From Cordia subcordata (taxonomy: Eukaryota; Streptophyta; Magnoliopsida; Boraginales; Cordiaceae), in the NCBI GenBank assembly GCA_028554755.1, contig JAPTOF010000002.1, forward strand, positions 8,853,001 to 8,917,000: a stretch of DNA of 64,000 nt. Direction: 5' to 3'. Below the pieces are notes generated by a model. It worked only from the letters and a program-made list of their open reading frames with translations. It searched no databases and was not told where the DNA came from. Both the position numbers and the translations under genes were made by a program. Below, in pieces: positions 59,918 to 64,000 of the stretch. The first letter of the stretch is position 1. Each line of letters starts with the position of its first letter.

Positions 59918-60779
59918 CACTACTTAAAACACTGCTGCCGAACAGGGCCTTCATACATTTATATTTTGTCTTTAAATAAGCTGTAAAACTTGTGTATGAT
60001 AATAAATACATACAAATACTCAATTTTCAGTGTACTATATGGTTATAACTATATGGTTATAACACGACATACTTTTTATTACATTTCATATTTTATTTTT
60101 TATTTAGCTAATAAAGTAGATATTTGTGAAATTTTTAAATTTTATGTGACATTTTGATAGATATTTGAATTAAAAATAATTTATCAATTTTCAGATAATT
60201 TATATTCAAACTCTTTTATTTATATTTGTTACCAAGAAAATTTTGCCTCTATTTATAATTAGATATTAAGACTTTAATTTCTTCAAGAATAACTAGAGTA
60301 ATAATTTTTGCATTTTTAATATAAATGTATGCCTCTATGTTGGAAGTAAAAAAAAAATTCTTTTATTGAAATAGAATACATGACTATATATATACACACA
60401 CATAACGATCATATTTAAGAGTAATAAATAGTTATTTTTTATTAAATATTAATGTACTTAAGCTGTTATTTTACCTTACATTTGGTTTAATTCTATTTCT
60501 TTTAAATTTTCATAGTACCTATGTAATGCTTTATCCTTCAAAATTTGTCTAATTATAAGCAACAATAGGTCATAGGTGAATAATGGACTTAATTTCTATT
60601 ACTTAATTATTTTTAAAACCTATTATTTGTTGTAATCAATATTTTTAAAACTTGATATACCTTTACTTAATATATCTTATTATTTATAAATACATATTTA
60701 CTATTTACTATTTTTTCTATAAAAATTTCAACTTTTTTTTATTTTTTCAAATTATTTTATATTTTAAAGAAAAAGTATC

Positions 60780-60808
60780 TCATGAATCGCATGAGTGCAA
60801 ATCTAGTT
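60780..60808. other. Helitron-like 3' end candidate
   Basis: CTCATGAATCGCATGAG forms a hairpin and is followed after seven bases by CTAG|T, the layout of a Helitron 3' terminus. No other Helitron feature is seen. Confidence 0.35.
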
Positions 60809-61570
60809 AATTTTATATTTTCAATTAAAAAATACTTTAAAGTGTTATGCTGTGCCAATCAAACCTTTAAACGTTTAAAAATTCTATATAAAAATAACAT
60901 CATTTTCAAAATAAATCAATTTGAGTGAAACGAACTACTTATAAAAACTTATAACGTTATAAGGGTGTTCTTACTTGTCAATTTCTTGTCCATGAGACAT
61001 GTACGTAGATCCGTAGCTAGCTCAAAATGGTTGTTTTCTCTATCATGGTTGTCTTCTCTATCCCTTTTGACAATAACAACACTTGATCATATAGAAATTT
61101 TCGAGAATTTGATTGACTAACAAGTCTCTCGGACTTGCAATCAGCATTCTAGTTGTATATCTCAAGCCAAACTTTTATGGAAAAAAAACTTATTTTGGTC
61201 ATCATAAGTACACGATTAAATTTTAGCGTGACATAATTATTATTTTTCCTTTTTAGCAATTATATATGCACGTGTATATACTAAACATGTTTTGTGCACT
61301 TTCCAGTTGCGTTAGAAACCGTAGGTGAAGAATGTTGATTTGTTACGCATTCTACTCCTAATTTGTAGTGACTTTGGAGGATATCTTCAAACATCAACGA
61401 GCATGATTTATTTAGTTAATTGAGATAACTACTCTTTCTAACAAATATGGATAATTCATTACTCCTTTTAAAATAATAATTCATGTATAACTTACTAGTA
61501 TTAAGTTAATCTAAAATTTAATTACAAATTTTATAATATAGTGACATGGTTTAATGCATAGCTCATATTA

Positions 61571-62127
61571 GGGTCCGGTTAGATTTTTTTTTCCTTCTTG
61601 TGAATAGAAATGTATGTTTTTCAATAAAAAAAAAATACTTCTTTCTTTTGAAATAAGAATTTGGAAAAAGTAAAAATTAAATTTCAATTTTTCTAGAAAG
61701 CAAGATTTGATTGTTTGGCTATGTACTTTAAATGTTGAGCTTTCATATGTTTTGAGAGCAATATTAAGCTTTCAAAAATTATGGAGTGGTATTATTAAAA
61801 AAATGGACAAAAATAAATTATGACTTTGATATAAAAATGAGCTTGTAATGGGAGCATTTGATTTTTCTAATTCCTTTTTTAACTTTGGCTTTTAAGTAAA
61901 TTTTTTTCCAAATCTTATTCCATGGTATTTAGATGAGGTTCCTCTTTAAAAGAGTGCTCGAGACGGTTTAGTTGATTCATAATTTATGTTTTATCTTTCG
62001 TTTGCTTTTGGTTTGTTTCAAGAAATGTATTTATCCATTCTGCTTCTTTCTTTTTTTAAAAATGAATCAAACAAACTAATTTGATATTTTAAATTAAAAA
62101 AAAAAAATAGTAAGCCAAACAGAGCCT
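61571..62127. mobile_element. hAT-type MITE-like element
   Basis: GGGTCCGGTTAGATTTTTTT at the left faces GTAAGCCAAACAGAGCC at the right. It has internal similarity to 48846-49210 and an extra ~100-bp segment around 61920-62040. Confidence 0.55.
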
Positions 62128-62478
62128 TTCTCGTCAATTTCTTCTCCATGAGCCACGTAGGTAATCCTGTTGCTGGCTCAAAATGGTTGGCCTCTCCCCC
62201 ACAACTTGTCTTCCGTCGATCACAATCCCCTTTTAACCTATAACAACACGTGATCATATGGACTCTTTACAAAGTCTTCCTTCATTATCCTCACGTGCTC
62301 ATTTATTTTCTCCCCAAATAAAGTTTGGATTAATCTGTTAGGAGGCCTCAAATTTCATCACCATCTGTATATTATATATTTTAAAAAAAGAAAAAGAAAG
62401 GTTCCCAGAATTTTGAAGAAAACGCCTCCAACCACTACTTGTTTCTCTCTCAATCTTTCACCGTCATCTTTGTGAAAG

Positions 62479-64000
62479 ATGCGGATTTCTCTTCCATGTC
62501 GCATGATACAAATCCTAGTGATTCTTGATTTTGTGATCATCGTTGCATCATCATCATCATCATCATCTGATCATGAATTCACACGTTTGGATTCATCAAC
62601 ATGTTTCAACACTAAGCCAGTTGAGAAACTCATCAAGAACAAGACATCATCAAAGGGATCATCATCGTCATCGTCCGTGGTGTCGAATAATTCGTTGTCT
62701 TCCTCGAACGGTGGCGCTGGAGGCGGCGACTGCGGTGTCTGGAGCCAGGAATGCTCCGAGGAGCTTCTGAGGATCGCGAAATCGCCTGAGAATGCCAAGT
62801 GGATAAAGTCAGTGAGGAGAAGAATCCACGAGAACCCTGAACTCGCTTTTGAGGAACACGAGACCAGTAGGCTTGTTCGTGAAGAATTGGACAAAATGGA
62901 CATCAGTTACAGATACCCTTTGGCCAAGACTGGAATCAGGGCCATGATTGGGTCTGGTGAACCACCCTTTGTGGCCCTCAGGGCTGACATGGATGCCCTC
63001 CCCATTCAGGTTAGTAGTCTTTTTCCCGAATAGGTTAGTACCGAGCATTATTATATATCACTGCTGCATGAAAAATTGTTATTACACCTAGTGAATTCAG
63101 TCCTATTTTCCTGAATTTCGGATATTTCCGAGTTAATTAGTGTTTTTCATAACTTGGAACCCAAGTACGGCCTTATGTCACTAAGATTCAGGGACGGGAT
63201 GACGGATAATTTAGAGACCAATGTTTCCAATCACTAAACCGTCACTAAATCTATATGGTAATGACTCGGATCGATGCTTTATGGTTTTTTAATTATAATA
63301 ATGAAAAACTACTACTACACCTACCAAAGATTAAATAATGTTGAAAATATTTTTATTCTGAATGGGTGTCCATGAGAAAGATTAAGTAAAAGTTTCCACC
63401 ACACGGGGGGTTCTAGGGTAATAGTTTTTGTTGGCTCAGCCTGGACTATTTATTTAGATAGGATGATCTGAAGCTAACCCAAAACCAATTCGTTACACTT
63501 TTTTGTCATCTTGGTGTCCTAGCAGCACCTTCCTTTACAGTATTTGTCAGCATACTAGAGTTTAACCATTATTTTGTCTGTACTGTTGAAACTTTTTCTT
63601 GACTATTTGCGCTTTAAAGAAGTAATTCAATTTCGTGAAGGTCAAACCTTCCTTTACAGTTTAACCTCCAAATTCAAGATCTCTTTTATTATTATCTCCT
63701 TTTCCGTAGTGCCATACGTTATAAAAGAATCTAAATTCGGAAGGGCCAACGAGAATTAAAGGGATTAACAAAGCAGCATTTATTGTCTAGTGCCAAACCA
63801 ACTGCTTATTTATATTTAGCTTATTGCTCATGTGGTTGTTTATAGTAATTTATATATGTGGTTTGGTTATATATAGGAAGCAGTTGAGTGGGAGCACAAG
63901 AGCAAAAATGCAGACAAGATGCATGCATGTGGTCATGATGCTCATGTAGCTATGCTTCTCGGCGCAGCCAAAATTTTGAAGGCTCGAGAAGAATATTTGA
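62479..64000 (+). CDS. IAA-amino acid hydrolase ILR1-like (ILL6-type), 5' part
   Basis: M20-family amidohydrolase that releases auxin or jasmonate from amino-acid conjugates, usually in the endoplasmic reticulum. Exon 1 is 62479-63009 (177 codons, GT donor at 63010). Exon 2 starts at 63877 after TATATAG and runs off the window. Residues 1-25 form a signal peptide or anchor ([17 protein letters not shown]). A Ser-rich, low-complexity stretch runs to about 85, longer than usual. The enzyme domain follows: [48 protein letters not shown], then in exon 2 MHACGHDAH with metal-binding Cys195 and His197. The closest memory match is the ILL6 group ([18 protein letters not shown]). No break is seen in the part present. 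Confidence 0.9.
63010..63876 (+). other. Intron 1 of the ILR1-like gene
   Basis: 867 bp between CCCATTCAG|GTTAGT and TATATAG|GAAGCA. No nested gene or repeat was recognised. Confidence 0.85.

Larger units (their letters stand above)
49920..59950. mobile_element. hAT-like non-autonomous element split by the copia insertion
   Basis: The left end is GGGCGTATTCAGTGCAACTA. The right end on the minus strand is AGGCCCTGTTCGGCAGCAG, located at 59932-59950 just outside the right LTR. Internal AGCGGATAG, AAAAAAGACATCGGTATC and ATAATTTATTTTATAATTAA match the element at 47018-48648. The copia element occupies about 50281-59917. Confidence 0.65.
59951..62478. other. Region upstream of the ILR1-like gene, repeats, no other gene
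   Basis: AT-rich. It includes a 16-bp tandem ACTATATGGTTATAAC near 60046, a Helitron-like end near 60780-60810, the duplicate of 46735-49213, a MITE-like element at 61571-62127, and an upstream repeat (60974-61100 matches 62130-62256). A TATA-like TATATTATATATTTTA lies at about 62367-62382, roughly 100 bp before the ATG. Confidence 0.6.

Overview
The window is nuclear DNA from a flowering plant, almost certainly a eudicot. It is AT-rich, its genes have GT-AG introns, and it carries plant Ty1-copia, LINE, SINE, Mutator-like and hAT-like repeats. I cannot name the species. Only four loci look like host protein genes, and most of the rest is transposon sequence in different states of decay.

Left part (1-14 kb). 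A complete seven-exon gene on the minus strand (7588 down to 3287) encodes the plastid anthranilate synthase beta subunit, a tryptophan biosynthesis enzyme. One intron carries an internal direct repeat and a short piece resembling chloroplast trnK. Upstream is about 6 kb of intergenic DNA holding a fold-back element (about 8331-9288), a 548-bp MITE (12755-13302) and simple repeats.

Middle part (14-35 kb). A filament-like plant protein (FPP) coiled-coil gene at 14927-18316 carries an 11-bp tandem duplication that throws its last exon out of frame. A second copy at 29246-31880 is clearly a pseudogene, and a third small remnant of the same gene lies near 20.1 kb. The duplicated block extends beyond the gene (about 14.8-19.4 kb matches 29.1-35.1 kb). 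Between the copies lie a two-exon albumin-1 (PA1-like) knottin gene at 21189-21646, a LINE ORF1 remnant split by a SINE with an 18-bp target-site duplication, an LTR with a primer-binding site, a probable gypsy LTR fragment, and pieces of two different copia integrases. A tRNA-Met-like gene with an altered anticodon follows the second FPP copy.

Mutator-like element (36662-44501). It is bounded by an 11-bp target-site duplication. It carries a transposase gene and a convergent plant-mobile-domain (PMD) gene, and both ends are packed with short palindromes around TTCGAA. Both genes are broken.

Right part (44.5-64 kb). hAT-like and fold-back elements are nested here. A Sirevirus-like copia element lies on the minus strand (about 50.28-59.92 kb), with gag, protease, integrase, RT and RNase H and an extra ORF after pol. 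Its two LTRs are structurally unequal. The window ends inside an ILR1-like (IAA-amino acid hydrolase) gene that starts at 62479. Part of the sequence upstream of that gene is repeated about 1.2 kb further upstream.

The host genes show no shared pathway. They are separate plant genes set among repeats. The points most worth following up are the FPP frameshift, the two-chain albumin-1 gene, the two-gene Mutator element, and the mosaic LTR.
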